64,000 nucleotides of DNA from an uncultured Faecalibacterium sp. (GCA_934513205.1 CAKSWU010000007.1:20174-84173), one strand, 5' to 3'; positions 32,750 to 41,440 are shown, counted from the stretch's first letter. Translations and numbers: made by a program. The notes: generated from the letters alone by a model not told the origin.

Positions 32750-35362
32750 TTAACGCAGAACCAATGCGCTGCCGTCATAATCCACCGTCAGGGTGTTGCC
32801 CTCGGCATAATTGCCCTTGATGATGGCCTTGGCGATCAGGGTCTCCACGCGGCTCTGGATGAAGCGCTTGATGGGACGTGCACCATAGACGCTGTCGTAG
32901 GCAGAATCAATGATGAAGTCCTTGGCGGCGGTGGTGACCTCCAGCTTGAGGTGCTTGCCCTCCTCCATGCGGTTGCGCAGATCCTGCAGCTGCAGATCCA
33001 CGATCTTGCGCATTTCGTCCTTGGTCAGGCTCTTGTAGTAGACGATCTCGTCCAGACGGTTCAGGAACTCCGGGCGGAACTTGCTCTTAAGCAGCAGGTC
33101 GATCTGGTGCTTTGCGTCCTCGCTCAGCTCGTTGGAGCCATTGGCACGGCGCTGCTCCAGATCGTTCAGGATGATGTCACTGCCAAGGTTGGAGGTCAGG
33201 ATGATGACCGTGTTCTTGAAGTCCACGGTGCGTCCCTGACTGTCCGTGATGCGGCCATCGTCCAGAACCTGCAGCAGGATGTTGAACACATCGGGGTGGG
33301 CTTTTTCCACCTCATCGAACAGCACCACGCTGTAAGGTTTGCGGCGCACAGCCTCGGTCAGCTGGCCGCCCTCTTCGTAACCGACATATCCCGGAGGCGC
33401 GCCGATCAGGCGGCTGACGCTGAACTTCTCCATGTATTCGGTCATGTCGATTCGCACCATGTTGCGCTCGTCGTCAAACAGTGCCTGTGCCAGCGCCTTC
33501 GCCAGCTCGGTCTTGCCCACGCCGGTGGGGCCGAGGAACAGGAAGCTGCCGATGGGGCGGTTGGGGTTGGCGATGCCGGCGCGGCTGCGCAGGATGGCTT
33601 CGCTTACCTTGGTCACAGCCTCATCCTGACCGATGACCCGCTGGTGCAGCACATCGTCCAGATGCAGCAGCTTCTCACGCTCGCCCTCCACCAGCTTCTC
33701 CACCGGGATGCCCGTCCAGCGTGCCACGATGCGGGCGATCTCCTCATCGGTCACGCGGTCACGCAGCAGGCTGTCCTCCTTCTTGGCGGCAGCGATCTTT
33801 TCTTCCTCTTCCAGCTGTTTCTGCAGCTGGGGCAGCTTGCCGTATTTCAGCTCGGCGGCCTTGTTCAGGTCGTACTCGCGCTGGGCTTTCTCGATGGCGG
33901 CATTGGTCTGCTCGATCTGCTCACGCAGGCTCTGCACCTTGCCAATGGCGTTCTTCTCGTTCTCCCATTTTGCCTTCATGCTGCGGAACTTATCCTGCAA
34001 TTCAGCAAGTTCCTTTTCCAGATCCTTCAAACGGCTCTGGCTCAGGGCATCGGTCTCCTTCTTCAGGCTCACCTGCTCGATCTGCAGCTGGGTGATGCGG
34101 TGTGCCAGATCATCCATCTCGCTGGGCATGCTGTCCATCTCGGTCTTGATCATGGCGCAGGCTTCATCCACAAGGTCGATGGCCTTATCCGGCAGGAAGC
34201 GGTCGGTGATATAACGGTCGGACAGGGTGGCGGCGGCGATCAGGGCGTTGTCGTTGATCTTTACGCCGTGGAACACCTCATACCGCTCCTTCAAGCCGCG
34301 CAGGATGGAGATGGTATCCTCCACAGTGGGCTCATCCACCTGCACCGGCTGGAACCGGCGCTCCAGTGCGGGGTCTTTTTCGATATACTGGCGGTACTCG
34401 TCCAGCGTGGTCGCGCCGATGCAGTGCAGCTCGCCGCGGGCCAGCATGGGCTTGAGCAGGTTGCCTGCGTCCATGGCGCCATCGGTCTTGCCGGCACCCA
34501 CGATGGTGTGCAGCTCATCAATGAAGAGGATGATCTTGCCCTCGCTCTTCTTCACCTCGTTCAGCACGCTCTTCAAACGTTCCTCGAACTCGCCGCGGTA
34601 CTTTGCACCGGCAACCAGTGCGCCCATGTCCAGACTGAACACAGTGCGGTCTTTCAGGTTTTCGGGCACATCACCGCGCACGATACGCTGCGCCAGACCC
34701 TCGGCGATGGCAGTCTTGCCAACGCCGGGCTCGCCGATCAGGCAGGGGTTATTTTTGGTCTTACGGGACAGGATACGGATCACATTGCGAATCTCCTGAT
34801 CTCGGCCAATGACGGGGTCCAGCTTCTGCTTGCGGGCAAGCTCCACCAGATCCTGACCGTACTTCTGCAGGGCATTGTAGGTGTCCTCCGGGTTATCGGT
34901 GGTCACTCGCTGGTTACCGCGCACGGCGGTAAGCTGCTGCAAAAAGACGTCCTTTTTGATGTTGAAGGCGCGGAACAGCTCACTGGTGGTCTGATCCTGC
35001 TCGTCCAGCAGGCCAAGGAACAGATGCTCCACGCTGATGAAGTCATCCTTCATGGCCTTGGCTTCGCGGGCGGCGGCGCTGAGCACCTTGTCGGTGGCCT
35101 GCGAGATATAGACCTTGTCCGGGTCACGGCCGGAGCCGGACACCCGGGGCAGCGCGGACAGCTTTTCCGCCACGGCGGCGGCGAAACTGCCGGGGTCCAC
35201 GTTCAGCTTTTGCAGCAGCTGGGGGATCAGGCCGTTTTCCTGCGCAGCCAGTGCGTGCAGCAGGTGGGCGGGTTCCAGCGCGTTGTGCTGGTACTCCACA
35301 GCCAGCTGCTGGGCTGCCTGCAAAGCCTCAAGGGTCTTTTGGGTATATTGATTGGTATTCAT
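32750..35362 (-). CDS. clpB: ATP-dependent disaggregase ClpB
   Basis: 870 residues, full length. N-terminal repeat domain, AAA module 1 (Walker A GEPGVGKTAI near residue 207), a middle coiled-coil domain (about 410-525, SLKKETDALSQSRLKDLEKE), and AAA module 2 (Walker A GPTGVGKTEL near 609; sensor-2 region YGARPIKRFIQ). The long middle domain separates ClpB from ClpC/ClpA. With DnaK it rescues aggregated proteins. GGAGG lies 9 bases before ATG 35362. A CIRCE operator next to the promoter at 35550-35578 indicates control by HrcA. Confidence 0.97.
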   Translation of the reverse strand: MNTNQYTQKTLEALQAAQQLAVEYQHNALEPAHLLHALAAQENGLIPQLLQKLNVDPGSFAAAVAEKLSALPRVSGSGRDPDKVYISQATDKVLSAAAREAKAMKDDFISVEHLFLGLLDEQDQTTSELFRAFNIKKDVFLQQLTAVRGNQRVTTDNPEDTYNALQKYGQDLVELARKQKLDPVIGRDQEIRNVIRILSRKTKNNPCLIGEPGVGKTAIAEGLAQRIVRGDVPENLKDRTVFSLDMGALVAGAKYRGEFEERLKSVLNEVKKSEGKIILFIDELHTIVGAGKTDGAMDAGNLLKPMLARGELHCIGATTLDEYRQYIEKDPALERRFQPVQVDEPTVEDTISILRGLKERYEVFHGVKINDNALIAAATLSDRYITDRFLPDKAIDLVDEACAMIKTEMDSMPSEMDDLAHRITQLQIEQVSLKKETDALSQSRLKDLEKELAELQDKFRSMKAKWENEKNAIGKVQSLREQIEQTNAAIEKAQREYDLNKAAELKYGKLPQLQKQLEEEEKIAAAKKEDSLLRDRVTDEEIARIVARWTGIPVEKLVEGEREKLLHLDDVLHQRVIGQDEAVTKVSEAILRSRAGIANPNRPIGSFLFLGPTGVGKTELAKALAQALFDDERNMVRIDMTEYMEKFSVSRLIGAPPGYVGYEEGGQLTEAVRRKPYSVVLFDEVEKAHPDVFNILLQVLDDGRITDSQGRTVDFKNTVIILTSNLGSDIILNDLEQRRANGSNELSEDAKHQIDLLLKSKFRPEFLNRLDEIVYYKSLTKDEMRKIVDLQLQDLRNRMEEGKHLKLEVTTAAKDFIIDSAYDSVYGARPIKRFIQSRVETLIAKAIIKGNYAEGNTLTVDYDGSALVLR

Positions 35363-35521
35363 AAAGTCAAGCCTCCATTCATACCGGAAGGTTTATTTTA
35401 GCGGACACGATATTTGTTTGCTAAAAGTCCATTGCAGAGATGCTGCCGAACGGGAAGCAGCGGCTATTCTTCAGTTGTTTCACGGTTTCACGCACCTCCC
35501 GCCGAACTGGTTTTGTTCGTT

Positions 35522-35578
35522 TTAGCACTCTATCTGTTCGACTGCTAAAAATATACTCCTGTTTCCCTACTTTGTCAA
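35522..35578 (-). promoter_or_regulatory. clpB promoter with CIRCE operator
   Basis: Minus-strand TTGACA (35578-35573), 17-base spacer, TATATT (35555-35550). Immediately downstream is TTAGCACTC-N9-GACTGCTAA (35522-35548), differing from the CIRCE consensus TTAGCACTC-N9-GAGTGCTAA at one base. HrcA bound there would block transcription start. The leader is about 180 bases; I see no convincing gene in it. Confidence 0.88.
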
Positions 35579-35711
35579 TAGGGTTCATAAAAAGTTTGCA
35601 AATCACAGTTTTTCAACAAAAAAGCACCACACAGCTTTTTCAGCCGTGTAGTGCATCCCTGCAATTTGTCGAATGATATGATACTCTATACTTGCTGCTT
35701 CTGTGAGCAGC

Positions 35712-35916
35712 AAGGCACTGCATACAACGGCAGGCGGTTCAGCCCTCGCTTCCGAAAGGAGGTGAGAGTCATGCCTATTACTTTTACGTTCCATCTGCTT
35801 GGGCTTACGTTCACGCTGCGGATCACAAAAGGTAAAAGATGAACCGCCACCCTGGCCGGTGACGGTTCGTTTTAGAATCCTAAACCTAAAGGGCTGACCG
35901 CTTGTCGCAGTGCCTT
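35712..35916 (+). repeat. Small element bounded by imperfect inverted repeats
   Basis: The left arm (35712-35746) and right arm (35890-35916) are complementary with gaps: aaggcactgc against gcagtgcctt, ttgta/ttgt, and gcggttcagccct against agggctgaccgc. Inside lie a 23-codon gene with a perfect Shine-Dalgarno and its terminator hairpin. A candidate -10 TATACT is at 35687. Confidence 0.55.
35771..35842 (+). CDS. 23-residue peptide with perfect Shine-Dalgarno
   Basis: The peptide starts MPITFTFHLLGLTFTLRI and ends TKGKR: hydrophobic with alternating Thr/Phe/Leu and a basic tail. The ribosome site AAAGGAGGTGA matches the 16S anti-Shine-Dalgarno over its whole length, 6 bases before ATG. The stop codon overlaps the first base pairs of a hairpin (gaaccgccacc / ggtgacggttc, 35841-35868) followed by gtttta, so the gene ends at its own terminator. 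It could be a type I toxin-like or membrane peptide; no family recognised. Confidence 0.6.
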   Translation: MPITFTFHLLGLTFTLRITKGKR

Positions 35917-35965
35917 TTCTATTTGTAGTATAGTTACTTTTTATAAATTTGTCAAGGCTTTACGT

Positions 35966-36868
35966 TCAGCCTTGCTTTTTCCAGCGGCGCATCACGCCCA
36001 TGCCCAGCGCATAGGGGCCGGTATGCACCGCAATGGTGCAGCCGATCTGCAGCAGACCAACCTCACACTGTGCACCGGGGTACTTTGCGCGCAGGGCGGC
36101 ACGAGTCTGCATCCACAGACGCTTGCCTTCGTCGGCATCATAGCCGTAGCCCACCGTGATGCGGTAATCGTCCGGAGTGCCGCCGTGTGCGTCCAGATAG
36201 TTCAACAGCTGTTCCAGTGCTTTTTCAAAGCTCTTCTGCCGACCGCGTGCCACACCGCCGGAAAAGATCTCGCCGTCCTTGAACAGAATCATGGGCTTGA
36301 TGCCCAGCATATTGGCAGCGCGTCCGGTCACCTTGCCGATGCGCCCGCCCTTGATGAGGTAATCCAGATTGCCCACGGTAAAGAAGATCTGGTTGGTGAC
36401 CTTCTCTGCTTCCAGCCATGTCACGGTCTGGTCCAGAGTGCAGCCTGCGTCCCGCATAGCCACAGCGTTTTCCACCATAATGGACTCGGTGACAGTGGCA
36501 GCAGTGGTGTCCATCACCTCGATGTGTGCATCCGGAAAGTCCTCCAGCACCAGATCACGGGCGTTGCGGGCACTGCCCACGCAGCCGCTCATCTTGCCGG
36601 TGAACACCAGACACAGCACATCCCGACCTGCCTCGGCATGGGCGCGGAAGGTCTTTTCAAAGTCCTCGATAGAGGCCAGACTGGTCTTGGGATAGGCCGA
36701 AGGGTTGTCCACCATGAACTGGTAGAAATCCCGCACCGCGATCTCGGTGCCTTCCTTATGGTAGTGCTGACCATCCAGCGAAGCATAGAAGGGTACGATC
36801 TCCACGCCCATCTTCTTTGCAGTATCCAGCGTCAGGTCGCAGGCGCTGTCGGTAATGATATCAAACAT
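35966..36868 (-). CDS. DegV-family fatty-acid-binding protein
   Basis: 300 residues. DegV proteins bind a fatty acid between two domains; FakB members present it to the kinase FakA. Marks: IITDSACDLT at the N-terminus, the loop PKTSLASIEDFEKTF, VFTGKMSGCVGSARNA (the lipid-contact Ser/Thr region), and GRIGKVTGRAANMLGIKPMI. The C-terminal part has the typical HTGPYALGMGVM. AAGGAAG precedes ATG 36868. No fakA is adjacent. purA lies upstream on the same strand, 45 bases away, so the two may share a transcript. Confidence 0.92.
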   Translation of the reverse strand: MFDIITDSACDLTLDTAKKMGVEIVPFYASLDGQHYHKEGTEIAVRDFYQFMVDNPSAYPKTSLASIEDFEKTFRAHAEAGRDVLCLVFTGKMSGCVGSARNARDLVLEDFPDAHIEVMDTTAATVTESIMVENAVAMRDAGCTLDQTVTWLEAEKVTNQIFFTVGNLDYLIKGGRIGKVTGRAANMLGIKPMILFKDGEIFSGGVARGRQKSFEKALEQLLNYLDAHGGTPDDYRITVGYGYDADEGKRLWMQTRAALRAKYPGAQCEVGLLQIGCTIAVHTGPYALGMGVMRRWKKQG

Positions 36869-36913
36869 CTGTGACGCTTCCTTTTCTGAAACTTTCGGGC
36901 TGCGCGGGTTCCA

Positions 36914-38206
36914 TCAGACGTGGTGGATATAGGCCTCGCGCTCTGCGCCCACCGAGATATAGGTGATCTTGCAGCCCACAGCCTTTTCCAGATACTCCAC
37001 ATAATCGCGGGTCTGCTGGGGCAGGTCCTCCCACTTGCGGGCTGCGGTGATGTCGCAGTGCCAGCCGGGCAGATACTCCACCACAGGCTGTGCGGTATCC
37101 AGTGCCTCGCCCATGGGGAAGCGGGTGGTAGTGGTGCCGTCGGTCAGCTTGTAGGCAGTGACCATGGGGATCTTTTCCATGTAGTCCAGCACATCCAGCA
37201 GGGTCAGAGCCACTTCATCGCAGCCCTGGCAGAACACACCGTAGCGGCTTGCCACAAGGTCGATGGGGCCCACACGGCGGGGACGGCCGGTGGCTGCGCC
37301 ATACTCATGGCCGGCCTCACGCAGAGCGTGCTTCTCTTCCTCGGTCATGGCCAGCTCGGCGGTGAAGGGGCCGTCACCCACGCAGGAGGAGTACGCCTTC
37401 ATCACGCCGATGGAATTGTGCAGCTTGTGGCCCGGGATACCCGCGCCAATGGGTGCGTATGCACCGATGACGTTGGAGGAGGTAGTGTAGGGGTAGATGC
37501 CAAAGTCGATGTCGCGCAGTGCGCCCAGCTGTGCCTCAAACAGCACCTTCTTGCCGGCGGCGTCGGCATCCGCCAGATACTGACCCACATCGCAGATGTA
37601 GTCCTTGAAGATGGCGGCATACTTTTCGAGCCACGCCCACATTTCATCCACGCTGATGGGAGCTGCGTTGTAGCTGCCCTCCATCACCAGATTCTTGGAA
37701 TCCACCATGGTGACCAGACGCTTCTTCACCGCGTCGTCCAGATGCAGCAGGTCGCCCATGCGCAGGGTCTTTTTCATGTACTTGTCGCCGTAAGCGTAGG
37801 CGATGCCGCGCTTGGTGGAGCCGAACTGTGCGCCGGTCTTGGACAGGCGTGCCTCCTCCAGACCATCCTGCTCCACATGGTAGGGCATGGTGATGGTCGC
37901 ACGGTCGGAGATCTTCAGATTTGCCGGGGTGATCTCGATGCCCTGCTCGCGCAGCTTGTTGATCTCGCCGTCCAGATGATGCGGGTCGATGACCATGCCG
38001 TTGCCCATGACGCAGACAACGTCCGGGCGCAGGATGCCGGAAGGCAGCAGGTTCAGCACGAACTTGCCGCGCTCGTTCTTGACGGTGTGGCCTGCATTGT
38101 TGCCGCCCTGATAGCGTGCAACGATGTCGTATTCCTGACTGATCAGATCGACCATGCGGCCCTTGCCTTCATCGCCCCAGTTGATACCCGTGATTGCAGT
38201 AAGCAT
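36914..38206 (-). CDS. purA: Adenylosuccinate synthetase
   Basis: 430 residues. It condenses IMP and aspartate with GTP to adenylosuccinate, the first committed AMP step. Marks: INWGDEGKGRMVDLI (P-loop with catalytic Asp), YQGGNNAGHTV (catalytic His), GAQFGSTKRGIAYAYGDKYM, and ATGRPRRVGPIDLVASRYG. AGAGG precedes ATG 38206. The promoter TTGTGC-17-TATACT is at 38346-38318, giving a leader of about 105 bases in which I see no known riboswitch. Confidence 0.97.
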   Translation of the reverse strand: MLTAITGINWGDEGKGRMVDLISQEYDIVARYQGGNNAGHTVKNERGKFVLNLLPSGILRPDVVCVMGNGMVIDPHHLDGEINKLREQGIEITPANLKISDRATITMPYHVEQDGLEEARLSKTGAQFGSTKRGIAYAYGDKYMKKTLRMGDLLHLDDAVKKRLVTMVDSKNLVMEGSYNAAPISVDEMWAWLEKYAAIFKDYICDVGQYLADADAAGKKVLFEAQLGALRDIDFGIYPYTTSSNVIGAYAPIGAGIPGHKLHNSIGVMKAYSSCVGDGPFTAELAMTEEEKHALREAGHEYGAATGRPRRVGPIDLVASRYGVFCQGCDEVALTLLDVLDYMEKIPMVTAYKLTDGTTTTRFPMGEALDTAQPVVEYLPGWHCDITAARKWEDLPQQTRDYVEYLEKAVGCKITYISVGAEREAYIHHV

Positions 38207-38317
38207 AATAAATGACCTCTTTATCTTTTTTCAAAAGACAGCCTTTTCCGTGCACCTTGCCCGGGATACGCCACCTTGGGAAAACGCACCGGCGCAGCCT
38301 TTGCGCGCAACGATACA

Positions 38318-38346
38318 AGTATAGTATATCACAGTCCGCCGCACAA
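38318..38346 (-). promoter_or_regulatory. purA promoter
   Basis: Minus-strand TTGTGC (38346-38341), 17-base spacer, TATACT (38323-38318). A second TATACT overlaps it by one base (38328-38323). Confidence 0.6.
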
Positions 38347-38440
38347 AAAAAGGGGGAACGCACCTTTTTGCGGCGTATTCTCCCTGGCATAAGACGATTT
38401 TGGATGCACCGCGCTCCGCGAGGGAGGTTTCTGACCGCAA

Positions 38441-38657
38441 ACGTCCTCACCCTCTCAGGCGTTGACGCGCCAGCTCTCCCAAAGGGAGAGCCTCTGGCGA
38501 AACCGGTCACTTGGCATTTAAGCCGGAAACTTTACCGCCATGCCAAGGGCTCTCCCTTTGAGGAAAGACTTCCCCCGCGCCGGGGGAAGATGTCGCGCAG
38601 CGACAAAAGGGGGAATCTGGCAAAGCCGAAAGGCTTTGGCTGAGAGGGCGAGGACGC
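38441..38657. mobile_element. MITE-like repeat, copy 1
   Basis: Ends are inverted: acgtcctcaccctctcag (38441-38458) and ctgagagggcgaggacgc (38640-38657), 16 of 18 positions matching. Inside are the short palindromes ctctcccaaagggagag (38477) and cccccgcgccggggg (38573) and no credible gene. Related copies at 47771 and 55133. Non-autonomous: no transposase present. Confidence 0.7.
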
Positions 38658-38703
38658 TAACCGAAGCACAACTGTTTTCCTCCACGTCCCCTCCCGTGAA
38701 AGC

Positions 38704-38880
38704 GGGATGCAGAAACGCCCGCAGGCGTTTCTGCATCCCAAGCTCAAAAATATTCTTTCCGCTGCAACGACGACGACCGCCGCCAGTGGCGGAAACAGGG
38801 AGGAGTTGTTGGGGCAGCGGCCAGCAAGATGCGAGTGCCGCCCAAGGCACGAAGCGGATGCTGGGTGCCGCAACCCGGAA
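38704..38880. repeat. Structured intergenic repeat R2, copy 1
   Basis: Starts with a 16-bp hairpin (gggatgcagaaacgcc / ggcgtttctgcatccc), then a conserved core from aacgacgacgaccgc (38766) to caacccggaag. The core contains hairpins ccgcc-agt-ggcgg (38780-38792) and gtgcc/ggcac (38836). The copy at 41254 changes both bases of a pair in the first core hairpin and most of the outer stem. It may be a structured RNA or a mobile palindrome. Confidence 0.65.
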
Positions 38881-38911
38881 GGAGCGGCACGCATTCAAAA
38901 TCGTCCCGCCC

Positions 38912-39136
38912 TCAGCTGCGCTCCCCGGTCAGGTCGGTACGGTGGGTCACCTTGTGGATGGTGCCGTCCGGCTCCTTGATGGACGTGTGCTCCAGCTGGC
39001 TGCGCAGGCTGGCCTTGATGTCGGCCAGATACTCCTGCCGCAGCGCCTGCTGCTCGGCCTTTTCGGCCTCGGTCAAGGCTGTGGTCTTGCTCTTTTTTGC
39101 CAGCGCATTGATGCGGGCGATCTTTTCTGCGGTCAT
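38912..39136 (-). CDS. UPF0291 (DUF896) small protein
   Basis: 74 residues, the family's normal length. MTAEKIARINALAKKSKTTA and LTEAEKAEQQALRQEYLADI form the conserved two-helix hairpin, followed by the family's C-terminal tail ending HRTDLTGERS. Highly charged, cytoplasmic. The function of this Firmicutes family (YnzC-like) is not established. AGGAGG precedes the ATG. It is divergent from queH with overlapping promoters. Confidence 0.93.
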   Translation of the reverse strand: MTAEKIARINALAKKSKTTALTEAEKAEQQALRQEYLADIKASLRSQLEHTSIKEPDGTIHKVTHRTDLTGERS

Positions 39137-39168
39137 AAGAGAACCTCCTGTATTTCATCGTAAATTAT

Positions 39169-39217
39169 GCTATAATGTAGGCAAGACCATTATAGCAAAG
39201 GATGATACCAATGGCAA
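39169..39217. promoter_or_regulatory. Overlapping divergent promoters in a palindrome
   Basis: A perfect inverted repeat gctataatg (39169-39177) / cattatagc (39188-39196) supplies -10 boxes in both directions: plus TATAAT 39171-39176 with TGC before it (extended -10), minus TATAAT 39195-39190 with TTGCCA 16 bases upstream (39217-39212). Confidence 0.6.
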
Positions 39218-39831
39218 CACAACGCAACTATGCCCAGCAGATGGATGCCGTGCTGGCAACCCTTGGCGATACCCGCCCGCGCCTTTTGCTCCACGCCTGC
39301 TGCGGGCCCTGCTCCAGTGCCGTGCTGGAGCAGCTGTGCCGGTATTTTGAGATCACGGTGCTGTACTATAACCCCAATACATGGCCCGAGCGGGAATATC
39401 GCCGCCGGGGCGAGGAGCTGCAAAAATTCGTCGCCGCAGCCCACCCGCTGGGGGTGAGCGTGGTGGAGGACAACTACGACCCGCAGCAGTTCTATACCGC
39501 CGTTGCCGGGCTGGAAAATGAGCCGGAGCGCGGCAGCCGCTGCACCGTCTGCTACCGGCTGCGGATGCGCCGGGCGGCGCAGTACGCCCGGGACAACGGC
39601 TTTGACTGGTTCACCACCACGTTGTCCATCAGCCCCCACAAAGACGCTGCCCGCATCAACGCCATCGGGCAGGAGCTGGAAGCAGAGTTCGGGGTAAAGC
39701 ACCTGCCCTCGGACTTCAAAAAGCACAACGGCTACCTCCGCAGCCTGCAGCTTTCGGAGCAGTACGGCCTGTACCGGCAGGACTACTGCGGCTGCGAGTT
39801 CAGCGCAAAGGCAAGAGGCATTGAGGGATAA
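39211..39831 (+). CDS. queH: Epoxyqueuosine reductase QueH
   Basis: 206 residues. QueH replaces QueG in the last step of queuosine synthesis on tRNA. It carries the family's cysteines: LLLHACCGPCSS near residue 28, SRCTVCYRLRM near 105, and DYCGCEFS near the C-terminus, ligands of an iron-sulfur cluster and a metal. Other marks are YYNPNTWPEREYRRRGEEL and FTTTLSISPHKD. ATG 39211 has AAGGA at a proper distance; ATG 39202 overlaps it. No other queuosine gene is nearby, so the cell may salvage the precursor. Confidence 0.93.
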   Translation: MATQRNYAQQMDAVLATLGDTRPRLLLHACCGPCSSAVLEQLCRYFEITVLYYNPNTWPEREYRRRGEELQKFVAAAHPLGVSVVEDNYDPQQFYTAVAGLENEPERGSRCTVCYRLRMRRAAQYARDNGFDWFTTTLSISPHKDAARINAIGQELEAEFGVKHLPSDFKKHNGYLRSLQLSEQYGLYRQDYCGCEFSAKARGIEG

Positions 39832-39847
39832 CGCAAAACGATTTAAA

Positions 39848-39947
39848 ATGCGCTGCGCGTTCGCTTTGCGCATCATCAGCGGAATCATTATTTATAATTT
39901 CGGGGTTCAGGAAAGTCTGCGGACTTTCCTGAACCCCATTTTCACAG
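39848..39947 (+). repeat. Two-hairpin element, copy B (includes queH terminator)
   Basis: Hairpin 1 atgcgc (39848-39853) / gcgcat (39868-39873), linker agcggaatcattatttataa, hairpin 2 ggggttcaggaaag / ctttcctgaacccc with apex TCTGCGGA, tail attttcaca. Same architecture as 18953 and 54967. Confidence 0.75.
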
Positions 39948-39971
39948 AAAGGGTTATAGGGAGGCGGCACA

Positions 39972-41111
39972 TCATTCCTCCGGCAGCTTTGCCACAAGGA
40001 TGGTAAACAGGATCTGTCCTACACAGGGCACGATGTTGGAGGCCATGCCTGCAGCAAGACCCGCACGCTCGGCTACCATACCGATGATCCACGGCATCAG
40101 GATGGCACCGCTGGAGGCCACCGGCAGCATGACGCCCATGCTGGTAACGCTGGTCATACGGCCCGCGCTTGCCACGGCAGTGGGGTTCAGCCCTGCCATG
40201 GAAAAAGCAAAGGCAAACAGCAGCACGATGGCTGCGCCCTGCGTGTCCGCCCGCACCAGCAGCACATAGAAAAAGGCGCACAACACGCTCATGCCCACCA
40301 TGGCCTTGCGCGGCTGTTTGAAGGGAAATACAAAGGCGATGAGCAGCCGTGCCACCAGCGTTGCCCCCCACATCACCGTGACGGTATAGGCTGCCAGCGA
40401 ACCGGAAATGATGCCGCTGCCCTTGAAATAGGTCACCATCCAGCCGTTGACGCTCTGCTCGGCGGCATTCTGGCAGAACAATAGACCGGTCAGCAGCCAG
40501 AACCGGGCTGAGCGCAGAAAGCTCCAGTCGATGACCTCTTTTTTCCTGCCCGCTTTGGCCTTGCCGCCGTCCAGCGGCGCAAAAACATACACCAGCCACA
40601 GCACAAGGCCCAGTGCCGCCAGCAGCAGCACTGCCAGCGCAGTGCTCACCCGGGCTGCTGCTGCGATCAGGAAGGGGCACAGCAGCGCACCACAGGCGTA
40701 GCAGCTGTGCATCAGGTTCATACCCCGGGTGCGGTCGGCGGAGTGGTTGCCGACCAGAATGGTGCAGATGTTGTTGACGCTGCCCTTAGCAATGCCCAGC
40801 GCAAAAAAGGCCACCGCCAGCAGGATCTCCACCCCGGTCAACCCCATCAGAGCGTAGCCCGCCGCATAGCCGAGGGTCAGCAGCAGCACACTGGGCTTCA
40901 TGCCCAGCACGCTGGGCAGCAGCCCGATGAGCAGGCCCGCCAGCAGATTTCCCACACTCATCAGTGACAGCAGGGTGCCGGTCATGCTGTAAGCAAAGCC
41001 GTATTCCTCCTGCAGAAGGCTGACCACCACACCGGCGCTGATGACACAAATGCCGCTGAAAAAGAAGGTCAGAAAGCCCGCATTGCGCAGGCGCGTGTTC
41101 TGTTGTTCCAT
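39972..41111 (-). CDS. Major facilitator superfamily transporter
   Basis: 379 residues with twelve membrane helices. The first loop and helix pair (GVVVSLLQEEYGFAYSMTGT; SVGNLLAGLLIGLLPSVLGM) match the small MFS type often found beside nutrient genes in Clostridia. The stretch HSCYACGALLCPFLIA near the fifth helix is unusual in carrying two cysteines and a histidine. AAGAGGA precedes ATG 41111. Monocistronic; converges on queH. Substrate unknown. Confidence 0.9.
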   Translation of the reverse strand: MEQQNTRLRNAGFLTFFFSGICVISAGVVVSLLQEEYGFAYSMTGTLLSLMSVGNLLAGLLIGLLPSVLGMKPSVLLLTLGYAAGYALMGLTGVEILLAVAFFALGIAKGSVNNICTILVGNHSADRTRGMNLMHSCYACGALLCPFLIAAAARVSTALAVLLLAALGLVLWLVYVFAPLDGGKAKAGRKKEVIDWSFLRSARFWLLTGLLFCQNAAEQSVNGWMVTYFKGSGIISGSLAAYTVTVMWGATLVARLLIAFVFPFKQPRKAMVGMSVLCAFFYVLLVRADTQGAAIVLLFAFAFSMAGLNPTAVASAGRMTSVTSMGVMLPVASSGAILMPWIIGMVAERAGLAAGMASNIVPCVGQILFTILVAKLPEE

Positions 41112-41253
41112 AATCGTCCTCTTTCTGTGAAAATAGCCATCTTTTATTTAACCATACTTTTGCGCCATTGCAACCGGATTTTCTTACAAAAAGCAGCAAA
41201 AAATCAATGACCTGACGAGAAATGCCGGTCTCTGCGGCCTTTCTTGTGAAAAT

Positions 41254-41440
41254 GGCAGAGCGGAACGCCCACAGGCGTTCCGCTCTGCCGAAATCTAAAA
41301 TTTTTTTCCTTAAATTATGCCCAGCAACGACGACGACCGCTGCCTGCGGCAGAAACAGGGAGGAGTTGTTGGGGCAGCGGCCAGCAAGACGCAAGTGCCG
41401 CTCAAGGCACGATGCGGATGCTGGGTGCCGCAACCCGGAA
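41254..41440. repeat. Structured intergenic repeat R2, copy 2
   Basis: Outer hairpin ggcagagcggaacgcc / ggcgttccgctctgcc (41254-41289), AT-rich joint, then the conserved core from aacgacgacgaccgc (41326) to caacccggaag. The core hairpin is ctgcc-tgc-ggcag (41340-41352), where copy 1 has ccgcc-agt-ggcgg. Most of the gap between the MFS gene and rnfB is this element. Confidence 0.65.

Noticed and set aside
32951..35401. An 816-codon open frame antisense to clpB
   Set aside because: Shadow of a GC-rich gene; no domain, His/Gln/Leu-biased composition, and the opposite strand is an unmistakable ClpB.
35421..35606. A small gene in the clpB leader
   Set aside because: Its frame covers the promoter and CIRCE operator; the only internal GTG start has the Shine-Dalgarno too close.
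38207..38320. A purine riboswitch before purA
   Set aside because: The ~105-base leader lacks the conserved purine-aptamer core and three-way junction elements I would expect.
38532..38898. Open frames through the repeats 38441-38880
   Set aside because: Both strands have several equally long frames, they span repeat boundaries, and the changes between copies keep stems and not codons.
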